A stretch of DNA of 64,000 nt from Rhizobium sp. NXC14. GTDB lineage: Bacteria; Pseudomonadota; Alphaproteobacteria; Rhizobiales; Rhizobiaceae. The notes under the pieces are model-generated. The model was given only the letters and a program-made list of their open reading frames with translations. It was not told the origin of the DNA and ran no database searches. Below are positions 26,309-34,863 of this stretch, one piece after another. Positions within the stretch are counted from its first letter, which is position 1. The number at the start of each line of letters is the position of its first letter. The stretch is taken from assembly GCF_002117485.1 (NCBI RefSeq), contig NZ_CP021030.1, positions 2,731,001 through 2,795,000 of the forward strand. The letters run 5' to 3'. Made by a program: the position numbers and the translations under genes.

Positions 26309-27133
26309 TCACTCCAGCAAACTCTTGATCCTCGCCGCATCCTCCGCCGTCGCCGGTTTATACACCACCATGCTCAGATCCGGCCGGCCGTCTACCTGAA
26401 AGGCCGAATATTCGAAGGAGAGCAGCCCGAGCGCCGGGTGCTTGATGTGCTTGGCGCCCTCGCCATGGGTGCGCACATCGTTGTCGCGCCACATGGCCAG
26501 GAATTCTGGGCTCTTGCGGCAGAGTTCGTCGACCAGCGGCTCCACCTCGGCGGCAGCACCTGCGCGCGCCGCATCCACCCGGAAGGCGGCGACGACGAAG
26601 CGGGCGACACTTTCCCAGTCATATTGAGCAGCGCGCACGCGCGGGTCGAGGAAGATGAAGCGCAGCACGTTGCGCTCTTCCGGCGGCAGCGCGCCGTAGT
26701 CGGTCAGTAGCACGGTCGCCGCCCGGTTCCAGCCGACCACGTCCCAAATCGCGGTGCGGATCAGCGCCGGGCACGGATCAAGCGCGTCGAGCACGCCCTG
26801 CAGCCGTGGCGTGATGCCCTGGTCGCTGCGGTAGCGCACTTCGGGCGGGCGGCCAAGCCCAATCAGAAACAGGTGCTCGCGCTCGATATCCGTTAGCATC
26901 AAAGCGCGCGCGATCCGGTCGAGCACGTCGGCCGAAGGCGCACCGCCGCGGCCCTGCTCCAGCCATGTGTACCAGGTGGGGCTGATATTGGCGCGGCTCG
27001 CCACCTCCTCGCGGCGAAGCCCCGGCGTACGGCGCCGGTCGCCGGCAAAGCCGAGGGCGACGGGATCAAGCTTGGCGCGGCGGTCCTTGAGGTAGGCGCC
27101 GAGCCGGTTTTCGGAGGCCACGAATTCGCTCAT
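26309..27133 (-). CDS. XRE-type regulator with MmyB-like ligand-binding domain
   Basis: The 274-residue protein has an N-terminal HTH (TPGLRREEVASRANISPTWYTWLEQGR, residues about 36-62). It is followed by the MmyB-like PAS-type domain, with RTAIWDVVGWNRAATVLLTDY and LPPEERNVLRFIFLDPRVR. Such proteins usually repress a divergent oxidoreductase or reductase gene. Here the divergent SDR gene starts 91 bases away, and it is the likely target. Confidence 0.92.
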   Translation of the reverse strand: MSEFVASENRLGAYLKDRRAKLDPVALGFAGDRRRTPGLRREEVASRANISPTWYTWLEQGRGGAPSADVLDRIARALMLTDIEREHLFLIGLGRPPEVRYRSDQGITPRLQGVLDALDPCPALIRTAIWDVVGWNRAATVLLTDYGALPPEERNVLRFIFLDPRVRAAQYDWESVARFVVAAFRVDAARAGAAAEVEPLVDELCRKSPEFLAMWRDNDVRTHGEGAKHIKHPALGLLSFEYSAFQVDGRPDLSMVVYKPATAEDAARIKSLLE

Positions 27134-27224
27134 CCTGTTAGCTTTTATACCATGATAAGATCACTACTTTACCATGATACCAGCCTGCTCGATATCTGTC
27201 TGCGTCCAATCAGGAGATATCGAC

Positions 27225-28127
27225 ATGCGCGTATTCGTTACCGGAGCCACAGGCTGGGTGGGCTCGGCCGTCGTCAAGGAGTTGATCGGCGCCGGCCATC
27301 AGGTTCTCGGCCTCGCCCGCTCGGACAAGGGAGCGGCCGAACTGGCGGCATCAGGAGCCGAGGTCCAGCGCGGCACGCTTGACGACCTGGAGGGTTTGAA
27401 GCGCGGCGCGGCTGAGGCCGACGGCGTCATCCACACGGCCTTCAACCATGACTTCTCGAAATTCGCGGAGAGTTGCGCCGCCGACCGGCGCGCCATCGAG
27501 GCGCTCGGCGAAGCCCTCCGGGGCTCCAACCATCCGCTGCTGGTCACAGCGGGCCTTGGCCATGCGCCTGGCCGCATCGGCACGGAGAAGGACCCACCGA
27601 TGCCAACGACCGAAACCTATCCCCGCGCCTCCGAAATCACTGCGGCATCGCTTGTCGCCCGCGGCGTGCGCGCCTCCACCGTCCGGCTCCCGCCATCAGT
27701 GCACGGCCATGGCGATCACGGCTTCATCCCGATCCTGATTGATATCGCCCGGCGGAAAGGAATTTCCGCCTATATCGGCGACGGGGGCAATCGCTGGCCA
27801 GCCGTGCACAGGCGCGATGCCGCCCGGGTCTACCGCCTGGCGCTGGAGCATGGCGCCAGCGGTGGCCCCTTCCTCGCGGTCGCCGAAGAGGGTGTGCCCT
27901 TCCGGGAGATTGCGGAGCTCATCGGCCGCCGCCTCGGCGTGCCTGCCGTCTCGCTGTCGCGGCAAGAGGCGGCTGAGCATTTTGGCTGGTTTGGAATGTT
28001 CGCCGGCTTCGACGTGCCCACCTCGAGTGCACACACCCGCACTCTCCTCGGCTGGCAGCCCATGGAACCTGGCTTGCTCGCCGATATCAACCACCCGGCC
28101 TATTTTGCCGGGGCAGCCCAAGCCTGA
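27225..28127 (+). CDS. NAD(P)-dependent epimerase/SDR family protein
   Basis: The start at 27225 ([20 protein letters not shown]) has CAGGAGA upstream. The 300-residue protein has the extended-SDR nucleotide motif GATGWVG and then GVIHTAFNH. The usual YxxxK is not clear, as in atypical SDRs; the segment [18 protein letters not shown] is typical of the family. The divergent MmyB-type regulator probably controls it. The substrate is unknown. Confidence 0.9.
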   Translation: MRVFVTGATGWVGSAVVKELIGAGHQVLGLARSDKGAAELAASGAEVQRGTLDDLEGLKRGAAEADGVIHTAFNHDFSKFAESCAADRRAIEALGEALRGSNHPLLVTAGLGHAPGRIGTEKDPPMPTTETYPRASEITAASLVARGVRASTVRLPPSVHGHGDHGFIPILIDIARRKGISAYIGDGGNRWPAVHRRDAARVYRLALEHGASGGPFLAVAEEGVPFREIAELIGRRLGVPAVSLSRQEAAEHFGWFGMFAGFDVPTSSAHTRTLLGWQPMEPGLLADINHPAYFAGAAQA

Positions 28128-28148
28128 ATGTCGGGCCATCGCTCACGA

Positions 28149-28192
28149 GCCTCATCCTGAGTTGCCCCGCAAGGGGCCGCGTCGGATGAGGC
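28149..28192. repeat. Nested palindrome, dispersed family A; possible terminator
   Basis: Outer arms GCCTCATCC/GGATGAGGC enclose an inner hairpin GCCCC-GCAA-GGGGC (28164-28177). It lies between the convergent SDR gene and the small gene at 28208, so it could end transcription from both sides. Confidence 0.6.
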
Positions 28193-28207
28193 GGGTGCGC
28201 TACCGGC

Positions 28208-28417
28208 TCAGCGCATCCGTCCCTCATTCATATCGGCGGGATCGTAATTGATGTCCCAGTCCTTCTCGGGCTTCTTTTTACCCGGCGGGTTCTTGTTCAC
28301 CGTGGCGTCCTCCGAGCCGGTGATCACAGTCGGCTTGGCGCTGGCAACGCCGCTGGCTTTCCGGTCAGCTCGGGATTTGGCAAACTGACCGGCGGCGTCC
28401 TTTTTCGGATTGCCCAT
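28208..28417 (-). CDS. Small hydrophilic rhizobial protein (69 aa)
   Basis: The product is Lys- and Asp-rich, without membrane or signal segments (MGNPKKDAAGQFAKSRADRK at the start, DWDINYDPADMNEGRMR at the end). Its start lies one base after the stop of the 66-residue gene upstream, with AGAAAGGCG as ribosome site, so the two form a tight pair. The family is not identified. Low-complexity, disordered composition resembles stress-associated small proteins. Confidence 0.65.
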   Translation of the reverse strand: MGNPKKDAAGQFAKSRADRKASGVASAKPTVITGSEDATVNKNPPGKKKPEKDWDINYDPADMNEGRMR

Positions 28418-28418
28418 G

Positions 28419-28619
28419 TCATTCGCCTTTCTGCTTCATTGCGTCGGAAATGTCGTTCATTTCAGGATCGCGGTTGTTCTCACCATTGGCGTCGCGATTC
28501 CTGTCCGGATCGTCCTTGGGTTTGAGATATCCGCGCGGGGTGTTTCCCTTCGGTCCTTCCCACCGAGGCGATTGATCGGTGGTGCCGGGGGCGCCGTCCT
28601 TGGGGGTGGTCATGCCCAT
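28419..28619 (-). CDS. Small hydrophilic rhizobial protein (66 aa)
   Basis: The start at 28619 (MGMTTPKDGAPGTTDQ) has AAGGAGA 8 bases upstream, and the 76 codons before it are rejected. The product is rich in Pro, Asp, Asn and Lys (PKDDPDRNRDANGENNRD) and looks disordered. It is the first gene of a two-gene unit with 28208-28417 and is divergent from the small gene at 28746. Confidence 0.65.
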   Translation of the reverse strand: MGMTTPKDGAPGTTDQSPRWEGPKGNTPRGYLKPKDDPDRNRDANGENNRDPEMNDISDAMKQKGE

Positions 28620-28745
28620 CGTCGTTTCTCCTTGGTTGAATAGGAAAAACCGCGAAAGCCTGGAAGTGTTCCGGCAGAAAATTTGGAACAGTCCCGGTCC
28701 CCATCGGTTGGTGAAAAGTCGAGAACCTCGAAAAAGGAGCCGAAC

Positions 28746-28919
28746 ATGAGCAAGACCAACGTTCGAGAACTTCAGAAACGCGCCGAACAGCAGGTCAGAA
28801 ACACCAGCGCCGGCGGCCATCTCGGCGGCACCTATTTCGGCCAGCAACCGGACGGAAAAACCGCGTCGGACACTACCAATGACAGCGCAAAGGCAAGACC
28901 AAACGATGGGACCAATTGA
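28746..28919 (+). CDS. Small hydrophilic protein (57 aa)
   Basis: The ATG at 28746 is preceded by AAAAGGAG. The sequence MSKTNVRELQKRAEQQVRNT continues into a Gly/Asp/Asn-rich tail. No membrane segment or known domain is visible. It faces the two other tiny hydrophilic genes, forming a cluster of three. Confidence 0.6.
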   Translation: MSKTNVRELQKRAEQQVRNTSAGGHLGGTYFGQQPDGKTASDTTNDSAKARPNDGTN

Positions 28920-28973
28920 GGTGAGCGGGATGCCGTAACGCGTGACATGACACTATCTGCCACCCGACAAAAC

Positions 28974-29001
28974 CTGTGCGCCCAGAGCTCTGGGCGCACA
29001 G
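28974..29001. terminator. 28-bp perfect palindrome between convergent genes
   Basis: CTGTGCGCCCAGAG/CTCTGGGCGCACAG is a perfect inverted repeat without a loop, followed by no long T-run. It sits between the plus-strand small gene ending at 28919 and the minus-strand secreted protein gene ending at 29095, so a bidirectional terminator is likely. Confidence 0.55.
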
Positions 29002-29094
29002 ACTCCCGAGAGGCCCCGTCAGGCCCGGCCGCCGAAATGACCTTCAGTCCGGCTGCTGTCGGAAAACTACCTCGTTACGCAATCCCAAACCGCC

Positions 29095-30846
29095 TCAACC
29101 AAACAAGAAGTCGCCCGAGTTAAAATTCGCAAGCCCGCCGAGGGTGGTGATGTTGTCGAATTCCGCCACCAGCACCGCGCCGCCGGCTGAACCTGGGTTC
29201 TGATCGTAGTAGACCGCCGCATGGCCGAGATCCGTATTGTGGAACACGAACAATGCCCCTGTGGTTATGTTGCCGTAACCATCGATGGTGCTCTGGACGG
29301 TTGCGTTCGTGACGCTCACGTCTGTTTTGACAGCAACCTCCGTTCCGGCAACATTGATCGTGGCGTTGCTCCCCACCTTCACATTGTCCACAATTGTATT
29401 GTTGTTGCCGACGGCGAACTCGAATGTGCCGCCTCCAACGTCCAACTGGAACCTGTCAACGGTTGTGCTATTCGTCCCAGCATTGAAATCAGTCATATGG
29501 TTCGTGGTGGTGGCAAACTTTTGGAAAAAGAAGGTGTCATTTCCCACGCCACCGGTAAGAATGTTGTTGCCAGCACCACCGTTTAGCGTGTCGTTGCCGT
29601 CTTGACCGAAAAGAGTGTCGTCACCTCCCAGCCCAAACATCATATCGTTACCGCCGCCACCGTAGAGCACATCGTCGCCGGTTCCACCGGTCGGATTGTC
29701 CAGTGAGTTGCCATTGCCACCGGTGATTACAGTGAACGTCTCGGTCTTTTCGAAGGTCGGCCCTATAGGATCACCGGTCTGCGTTGCCGTTACCGTCACT
29801 GAAAATGTACCGTTCGTCGATAGTGCACTCGAATGAAGCGTATTGCCGGTTATCGAAAACAAGCCCGGATTCGACTGCGAAGCAATGTTGAAACTGAATC
29901 CACCCGCGTCGGGATCAGTCGCCGACAGCAGACCACTGAACTCGAAACTATTGAAGTTGACGCTGTCCGCCGGAACGACGGGCGTCAGCTTAATGTCGGT
30001 CGGAGCCTGCCGAGCTGGACCATCATCTGCGCCGGTGATGGCGACGACGATGTTGTGGCTGGCGGTGCCGTCGAGCGAGCTGACGCTCAGCGTGTCGCTG
30101 ACCGCGTCGCCCTGGTTGAGCGCCTGCGTCGCCGCCCGGCTGTTGTCGAGCGTATAGGTCCAGCTGCCGGTGGCGGCATTGAAGCTGAAGCTGCCATAGA
30201 TGCCATTCAGCGATGCCGGGGCGGCAAACACCGCCTCGCCGTCGTCGACGTCGCTGACCGTCAGCTTGCCGGAGGCGCTCGGATCGCCGCTGCCGGCCGC
30301 ACCCGCCTCGACCGTCGCCCGGTCGTCGGTCACCGTCGCATCGACGACGATCGCAGCCGCATCGTTGGCGCCGGTGAGCGAAATCGTCACATTTGCCTCG
30401 CTCAGCGTGCCGTTGCCGAGCCGTATCGCATAGACAAAACTATCTTTAAGGATTTCACCGGCAGACAGCGTGTTGAAATCCGCGCCCGAGCCCGCGATGC
30501 CGCTTCCATCGCTCAGACGGTATTCGATCTTTCCATTGTTGATCCTGACCCAATTGCCGAGCAGGGTCGTCTCCCAGGCAGATGCCCCGTTCGCTCCGAC
30601 GTCTTTTGCAATAAGCTCATAGTCAGTGGTAATTGGATTGCCATCTCCGTCGTCGACCGAGAAGAGGGATTTGGCATTCCCGCCAAGATCATTCGACATC
30701 ACGTCAAGGGTTATGGTTTTGGTGGCCGCATTGTAGAGCTGAAGACTGAGCAGCTGATCTTCCGTCCAGATGTAAGAGTCATCCTTCGCCTGTGGCGCAT
30801 TGGTGAAAGAAGTCGTGCTGCCACCGCCGGTGCTTTGCGTAGCCAT
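29095..30846 (-). CDS. Large secreted VCBS/RTX calcium-binding protein
   Basis: The 583-residue protein starts at [14 protein letters not shown]. It has no signal peptide, a first Ig-like part (to about residue 170), a VCBS repeat (about 180-275, [22 protein letters not shown]), and a cadherin-like segment (about 285-375). A run of about six RTX nonapeptides follows at 380-435 ([30 protein letters not shown]). It ends with a C-terminal type-I-secretion-like region closing in GDFLFG. This is the layout of calcium-folded proteins exported by type I systems (PrsDE in rhizobia) to the cell surface or biofilm. No exporter gene is in the window. Confidence 0.9.
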   Translation of the reverse strand: MATQSTGGGSTTSFTNAPQAKDDSYIWTEDQLLSLQLYNAATKTITLDVMSNDLGGNAKSLFSVDDGDGNPITTDYELIAKDVGANGASAWETTLLGNWVRINNGKIEYRLSDGSGIAGSGADFNTLSAGEILKDSFVYAIRLGNGTLSEANVTISLTGANDAAAIVVDATVTDDRATVEAGAAGSGDPSASGKLTVSDVDDGEAVFAAPASLNGIYGSFSFNAATGSWTYTLDNSRAATQALNQGDAVSDTLSVSSLDGTASHNIVVAITGADDGPARQAPTDIKLTPVVPADSVNFNSFEFSGLLSATDPDAGGFSFNIASQSNPGLFSITGNTLHSSALSTNGTFSVTVTATQTGDPIGPTFEKTETFTVITGGNGNSLDNPTGGTGDDVLYGGGGNDMMFGLGGDDTLFGQDGNDTLNGGAGNNILTGGVGNDTFFFQKFATTTNHMTDFNAGTNSTTVDRFQLDVGGGTFEFAVGNNNTIVDNVKVGSNATINVAGTEVAVKTDVSVTNATVQSTIDGYGNITTGALFVFHNTDLGHAAVYYDQNPGSAGGAVLVAEFDNITTLGGLANFNSGDFLFG

Positions 30847-31284
30847 TAAAATACCCCCATGACTCAAAACAAGTAATCTGGAACCGATTTAAGAATATTA
30901 AGGCTAAGACGACACGCAGGAACACGTCGCCGCCCCGGTATTGTCGAGGCAAACACCATTTTTCTTAATTCAGAACCGGAATACTCCCCACTCCTAATAA
31001 AGTGTTAACATATATACTGTGAAATAAAAGGCGATTTTCTTGCGACGGTTAATTTCTCTTCGGAATTCGCTGCGAGAGAGGCATCCTGCCAGCGCGGCGC
31101 GACGGCAATTACCGAGGCTGAGATCGAAGGCCGCACTGGAGGCGCCCCTAGCGCTGGCGAGCCGTAGGTCTTTTCGGACGCACAAAGGACGCTTCGCGTC
31201 CACGCCGCGATCATTTCATCGACATGTGGTGAAACTTCTTGTTCCGGATCGCCTTCTACAACGAAGCCAAACAAGGAGCTCCAA
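30847..31284. other. Intergenic region upstream of the RTX gene
   Basis: The part from about 30885 to 31030 is AT-rich and is the likely promoter zone of the minus-strand secreted protein. A minus-strand frame at 31005-31385 overlaps the real plus-strand gene at 31285 and is not accepted. Confidence 0.4.
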
Positions 31285-31608
31285 ATGTCCGGCGAAACCG
31301 AAAATGATGATAAAACCGCCATCGTTCCAGTTCTGAACCCGTCGGCAGCCGAACAAGCCGCCACTGCGTCCGTGCTCGAGGACATGCAGAAAGCAAGCTT
31401 GGAGACCCGACAGCCGGAGCCGGCGGCGGCGTTGTTCTCTTGGGAGATCGATCCGCCGGAACTGGCCAGACTGATCTCCGAGGTGATGATCTTGCCGAAG
31501 ATCCTGTGGTCGACGGGTTTATCCCTGACCTATTCCCTCTGGCTGTCTTCGCTGCTTCCCGCACGCGAGACGATCGGCTCCATCAAGCAAAGCGCGGATC
31601 ACGCTTAG
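31285..31608 (+). CDS. Hypothetical protein (107 aa)
   Basis: The ATG at 31285 has AAGGAG 8 bases upstream. The product has an acidic N-terminal half (MSGETENDDKTAIVPVLNPS, ATASVLEDMQKA) and one hydrophobic segment near residues 66-92 (MILPKILWSTGLSLTYSLWLSSLLPA) that could lie on or in a membrane. No family is recognised. It could be a phasin-like or membrane-associated small protein; that is a guess. Confidence 0.55.
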   Translation: MSGETENDDKTAIVPVLNPSAAEQAATASVLEDMQKASLETRQPEPAAALFSWEIDPPELARLISEVMILPKILWSTGLSLTYSLWLSSLLPARETIGSIKQSADHA

Positions 31609-31755
31609 CAACGTCGGCCGACTGCGGCCGACCACGCCCCCGGCCCCTGCAAGCTCCGCCTCTCCGCCCCCATTCCACAGAATATCTGCGGAATGATGGG
31701 CGGAGAAGCGGCAAGCGGCTGCGCGGCGCCGCTCTTCAAGTCTCGCGCAAATGCA

Positions 31756-32199
31756 TCATTCGTTGATGTCAGGCTCGACGACCCCGGCAAGGTTGCGCAG
31801 CGACTCCTGCCAGCCGAGGTAGCAGGCTTCGGGCGGGATGAGGTCGGGGACGCCGGCCTGGGTGATATCCACCTCAGTGCCAACCGAGACTCTCTTCAGC
31901 GTTACGGTGACTTCCATCTCGCCCGGCAGGTTCGGGTCGTCGAACTTGTCGGTATAGCGAACCCGTTCGCCCGGGACGAGCTCACGAAATTCGCCGCCGA
32001 AAGCGTGGCTTTTGCCGGTGGTGAAGTTGCGGAAGGACATTCTGAAGGTACCGCCGACGGCCGGCTCCAGGTGATGCACTGTGCAGAGGAAGCCGTTCGG
32101 CGGAAGCCATTTTGCGAGCGCATCTGCTTCGATGAAGGCGCGATAGACTTTCTCCGGGCTCGTGGCGAAAACGCGGTGCAGGCGTATGGTGCTTGGCAT
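31756..32199 (-). CDS. SRPBCC (AHSA1-like) protein
   Basis: The 147-residue product starts at MPSTIRLHRVFATSPEKVYRAF. It has the START/AHSA1 pattern: hydrophobic-cavity helix start, ADALAKWLPPNGF, then GGTFRMSF, the FTDKF-like RYTDKFDD, and the end GWQESLRNLAGVVE. A much longer frame upstream overlaps the GFA gene and is a shadow. It is the last gene of a three-gene minus-strand group with GFA and DJ-1-type genes. Confidence 0.9.
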   Translation of the reverse strand: MPSTIRLHRVFATSPEKVYRAFIEADALAKWLPPNGFLCTVHHLEPAVGGTFRMSFRNFTTGKSHAFGGEFRELVPGERVRYTDKFDDPNLPGEMEVTVTLKRVSVGTEVDITQAGVPDLIPPEACYLGWQESLRNLAGVVEPDINE

Positions 32200-32312
32200 G
32201 ATCGTGATCCTTTGGGTGGACGGAATGAACGAGCTAAGGACGGATAAACCATCGCCGATCCGACACGGGTTCGATCTTTTCTTCAAGAAAATCACGCGCA
32301 GCCGCGCGGCCG

Positions 32313-32726
32313 TCAGCTCGGCATGCCTTCGAACTGCGGAAGGTGGAGCGGCGTTGCCCAAGCCAGCCGGCGTTTGGTGAACATTTCGACGCTTGGCTGT
32401 ATCACTTCGGGCCGATCCAGGCTGCCAAGGGTCACGAAGACGAGGCCGGGAAAACTTTCGAGATTGCTGCTGAACAACCGCGCGCCGCATTCGGGGCAGA
32501 AGTTGCGATCGAGCCCCCTGCCGGAATCGGCGACATAGTGAAACGCTTTTGGCCTGCCCGAGGTCAGGGCGAAATCGTCCTGCGGCACGGCGAAGAAAGT
32601 GGCGGCCTCGCCGCCTGAGGCCTTCTTGCAATCAAGACAATGGCACTCCGCGACGAAGGTTGGATCAGTATCGAAGCCGAACTGTATCGCACCGCATGCA
32701 CATTTGCCCGTATATTTCCTGCTCAT
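32313..32726 (-). CDS. GFA family protein (glutathione-dependent formaldehyde-activating enzyme fold)
   Basis: This 137-residue protein has the seven family Cys: GKCACGAIQF, ECHCLDCKKASG and FCPECGARL, which bind two zinc ions. Gfa itself helps condense formaldehyde with glutathione, though many members have unknown substrates. The start at 32726 is supported by the position of the first Cys pair. It lies between the DJ-1-type and SRPBCC genes. Confidence 0.92.
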   Translation of the reverse strand: MSRKYTGKCACGAIQFGFDTDPTFVAECHCLDCKKASGGEAATFFAVPQDDFALTSGRPKAFHYVADSGRGLDRNFCPECGARLFSSNLESFPGLVFVTLGSLDRPEVIQPSVEMFTKRRLAWATPLHLPQFEGMPS

Positions 32727-32783
32727 GCCAGACCCCTTCATCTGGTGTTGCAAAGTCCGCGGCCACTGCCCCGCCACCGCATT

Positions 32784-33476
32784 TCAGGCTGCCGCCTGCT
32801 CGCCCACGGCGTTGAGCAGCAGGCGTGCAGCCTGCTTGGAAGAGGCCGGATTCTGCCCGGTGATCAGCAAATTGTCTTGGACGACATGCACGGCCCAGTC
32901 CTCGGTCGCGGAAAACTTCGCTCCCTGCTCTCTCAGCACGTCTTCGAGCAGATAGGGCACGATTTCGACGAGGTGCACCGCGGCCTCCTCGGAATTGGTA
33001 AATCCGGTCACCGTCCGCCCCTTCGCGATCGGCCCGCCGTCTGGCGCCTTGACCTTGGTCAGGATTCCCGGTGCGTGGCAGACGAGCGCCAGCGGCTTTC
33101 CCGCCGCAAGCGTCTCCTCGATCAGCGCGTGCGCATTGCGGTCGTTCGTCAGGTCCCAAAGCGGGCCATGGCCACCGGGGAAGAACACAGTGTCATAATC
33201 GGCCTGGTCGATGTCGGACAGCCTCAGTGTGTTGGCAAGCGCAGCCGTCGCGGCCGGGTCCTTTTCAAATCGCCTCGTGTCGTCCGTCTGAAATGCCGGC
33301 TCATTGCTCTTCGGATCGAGCGGAGGCTGGCCTCCTTTCGGCGACGCGAGCACGACCTCGGCCCCGGCGTCACGGAAGACGAAGTAAGGGGCGGCGAGCT
33401 CCTCGAGCCAGAAGCCGGTTTTCTTGCCGCTATTTCCCAGCTGATCATGCGATGTGAGAACCATGAGAATTTTCAT
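32784..33476 (-). CDS. DJ-1/PfpI-family (Hsp31-like) class I glutamine amidotransferase-like protein
   Basis: This 230-residue protein has the nucleophile elbow LALVCHAPGIL (Cys, then His), the Glu of GFWLEELAAPY and the FFPGGHGPLWDL segment. These define the Hsp31-like branch, members of which act as glyoxalase III or protein deglycase. Together with GFA it suggests handling of reactive aldehydes. It is the first gene of the group. Confidence 0.9.
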   Translation of the reverse strand: MKILMVLTSHDQLGNSGKKTGFWLEELAAPYFVFRDAGAEVVLASPKGGQPPLDPKSNEPAFQTDDTRRFEKDPAATAALANTLRLSDIDQADYDTVFFPGGHGPLWDLTNDRNAHALIEETLAAGKPLALVCHAPGILTKVKAPDGGPIAKGRTVTGFTNSEEAAVHLVEIVPYLLEDVLREQGAKFSATEDWAVHVVQDNLLITGQNPASSKQAARLLLNAVGEQAAA

Positions 33477-33689
33477 TGCTCAGCTCCTTCGACCCGGCCG
33501 GAGGACAAAATCCCCCGCGTCCGGTTTAATGGTGAAATACTGCCTGCAATCTCATGCTGAACTGGGAAAAACCATAGATCGGCTGCACCCGCGTTACAAG
33601 CTCTGTGAGTCTTGGGGCTCAGCTGTATGAAGAACGACAGATTGCCCATAGGATCAACCACAACGCGTTAGCATCCGAAGGACTTGGAA

Positions 33690-34691
33690 GTGAGCAAGCC
33701 GAATTATCGGGATATCGCCCGCCACGCCGGCGTTGGAACGGCCACGGTCGAGCGGGTCCTGAACGGACGCGGGGGCGTTCGGCCGGAACTGGTCGAAAAG
33801 GTCGTATCCGCCGCGCGTCACCTGGACTACCCGCGCAAGCTTCCCGACGCCCATCGCGGCCTGCTCCGGATCGAAGTGCTGATGGTTCGCCCGGAAACGA
33901 GCTTCTATCGTCGCCTTTCCCACGCCTTCGAAAGGATTGCGGCAACTCTCGATCCCTTGGTCGTTGTGCACCGCAGTTTCACCGACGAGCTGAATCCGGA
34001 GGCAATTGCCCGACGCATCCTGTCCACCGACCTTTCACGCGCCGGCTTGATCCTTGCCGTGCCGAGCAGCCAGGTGATCAGCGCCGCGGTGGAAAAGGTG
34101 AATGCGCAAGGCCTGCCCGTGGTCCATGTCGTCACCCGCGCTTCCGACCGCGTCGGAGAATTCGTCGGCATCGACAACAATGCCGCTGGCCGGACGGCTG
34201 CGCTCTATATCAGTCGAATGGCCCTTCGAGCCGGGCCTGTGGTTGCGATCTGCCATCCCATCTATCAGGTGCATCGCGATCGGATCCGCGGCTTCTCCGA
34301 CTATTTTCGCGATCATCCCGGAGCCTCCAATTTCGAATGGCTAGGATTCGGTGGCGATGACGAGCGGGCCAGCGCCGATCTCCTGTGGTCGGCCCTGGAG
34401 ATGTATCCCGGCCTTGCCGGCCTCTACAATGCCGGCGGCGCCAATTCCGCCCTGATCGAAGTGCTTCGCCGCCATCCGCGCGGCGGCAACGTCTTCTTCG
34501 TTGGACATGAATTGACGGACTATACCCGCGCGGCCCTGAAGGACGGCATCATGGATGTGGTACTTGATCAGGCGCCGGAAGCTCAGGCGCGGAGGGCGCT
34601 CGACCACATCCTGCGCCGCATCGGCTTGACCGAGATCGAGCCGGACCGGAGCCCGATCCACTTCATCACCATCACCAAGGAAGGGCTTTGA
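33690..34691 (+). CDS. LacI-family transcriptional regulator
   Basis: A GTG at 33690 is chosen because GAAGGA lies 7 bases upstream; a TTG at 33684 would be too close. Residues about 4-27 form the LacI helix-turn-helix (NYRDIARHAGVGTATVERVLNG), and the remainder is a periplasmic-binding-protein-like sugar-sensing domain (GIDNNAAGRTAALYI, RDRIRGFSDYF). The gene sits directly before a four-gene hydroxylase operon on the same strand, which it probably controls in response to a sugar-like effector. Confidence 0.93.
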   Translation: MSKPNYRDIARHAGVGTATVERVLNGRGGVRPELVEKVVSAARHLDYPRKLPDAHRGLLRIEVLMVRPETSFYRRLSHAFERIAATLDPLVVVHRSFTDELNPEAIARRILSTDLSRAGLILAVPSSQVISAAVEKVNAQGLPVVHVVTRASDRVGEFVGIDNNAAGRTAALYISRMALRAGPVVAICHPIYQVHRDRIRGFSDYFRDHPGASNFEWLGFGGDDERASADLLWSALEMYPGLAGLYNAGGANSALIEVLRRHPRGGNVFFVGHELTDYTRAALKDGIMDVVLDQAPEAQARRALDHILRRIGLTEIEPDRSPIHFITITKEGL

Positions 34692-34707
34692 TCTAATTAG
34701 ATCAAAG
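34686..34707. promoter_or_regulatory. 22-bp perfect palindrome, candidate operator or terminator
   Basis: TTTGATCTAATTAGATCAAA with one more base each side forms a perfect inverted repeat that includes the lacI-type gene stop codon. It lies about 155 bases before the hydroxylase start. Its symmetry suits a dimeric regulator, but a terminator function is also possible. Confidence 0.45.
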
Positions 34708-34863
34708 AAGCCTTCGCCGTTCGAAACGCACCCTGCTAACTTTTGCGTCAGGAGAAGATCCGGCGCGCAAGGAGCCGCATCGGATCAAGGCGCGTGGGCC
34801 GCCCTCACCTTTACTAAAAATGTGTGCGGGCACCGAGACATCAGGCGCCCGGAGGAGACGCCA

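Noticed and set aside
31005..31385. Minus-strand frame of 126 codons
   Set aside because: It overlaps the start of the plus-strand gene at 31285, which has a good ribosome site, and its translation resembles no family.
32200..32631. Long N-terminal extension of the SRPBCC gene
   Set aside because: It is a shadow of the GFA gene in another frame; family similarity begins at 32199.
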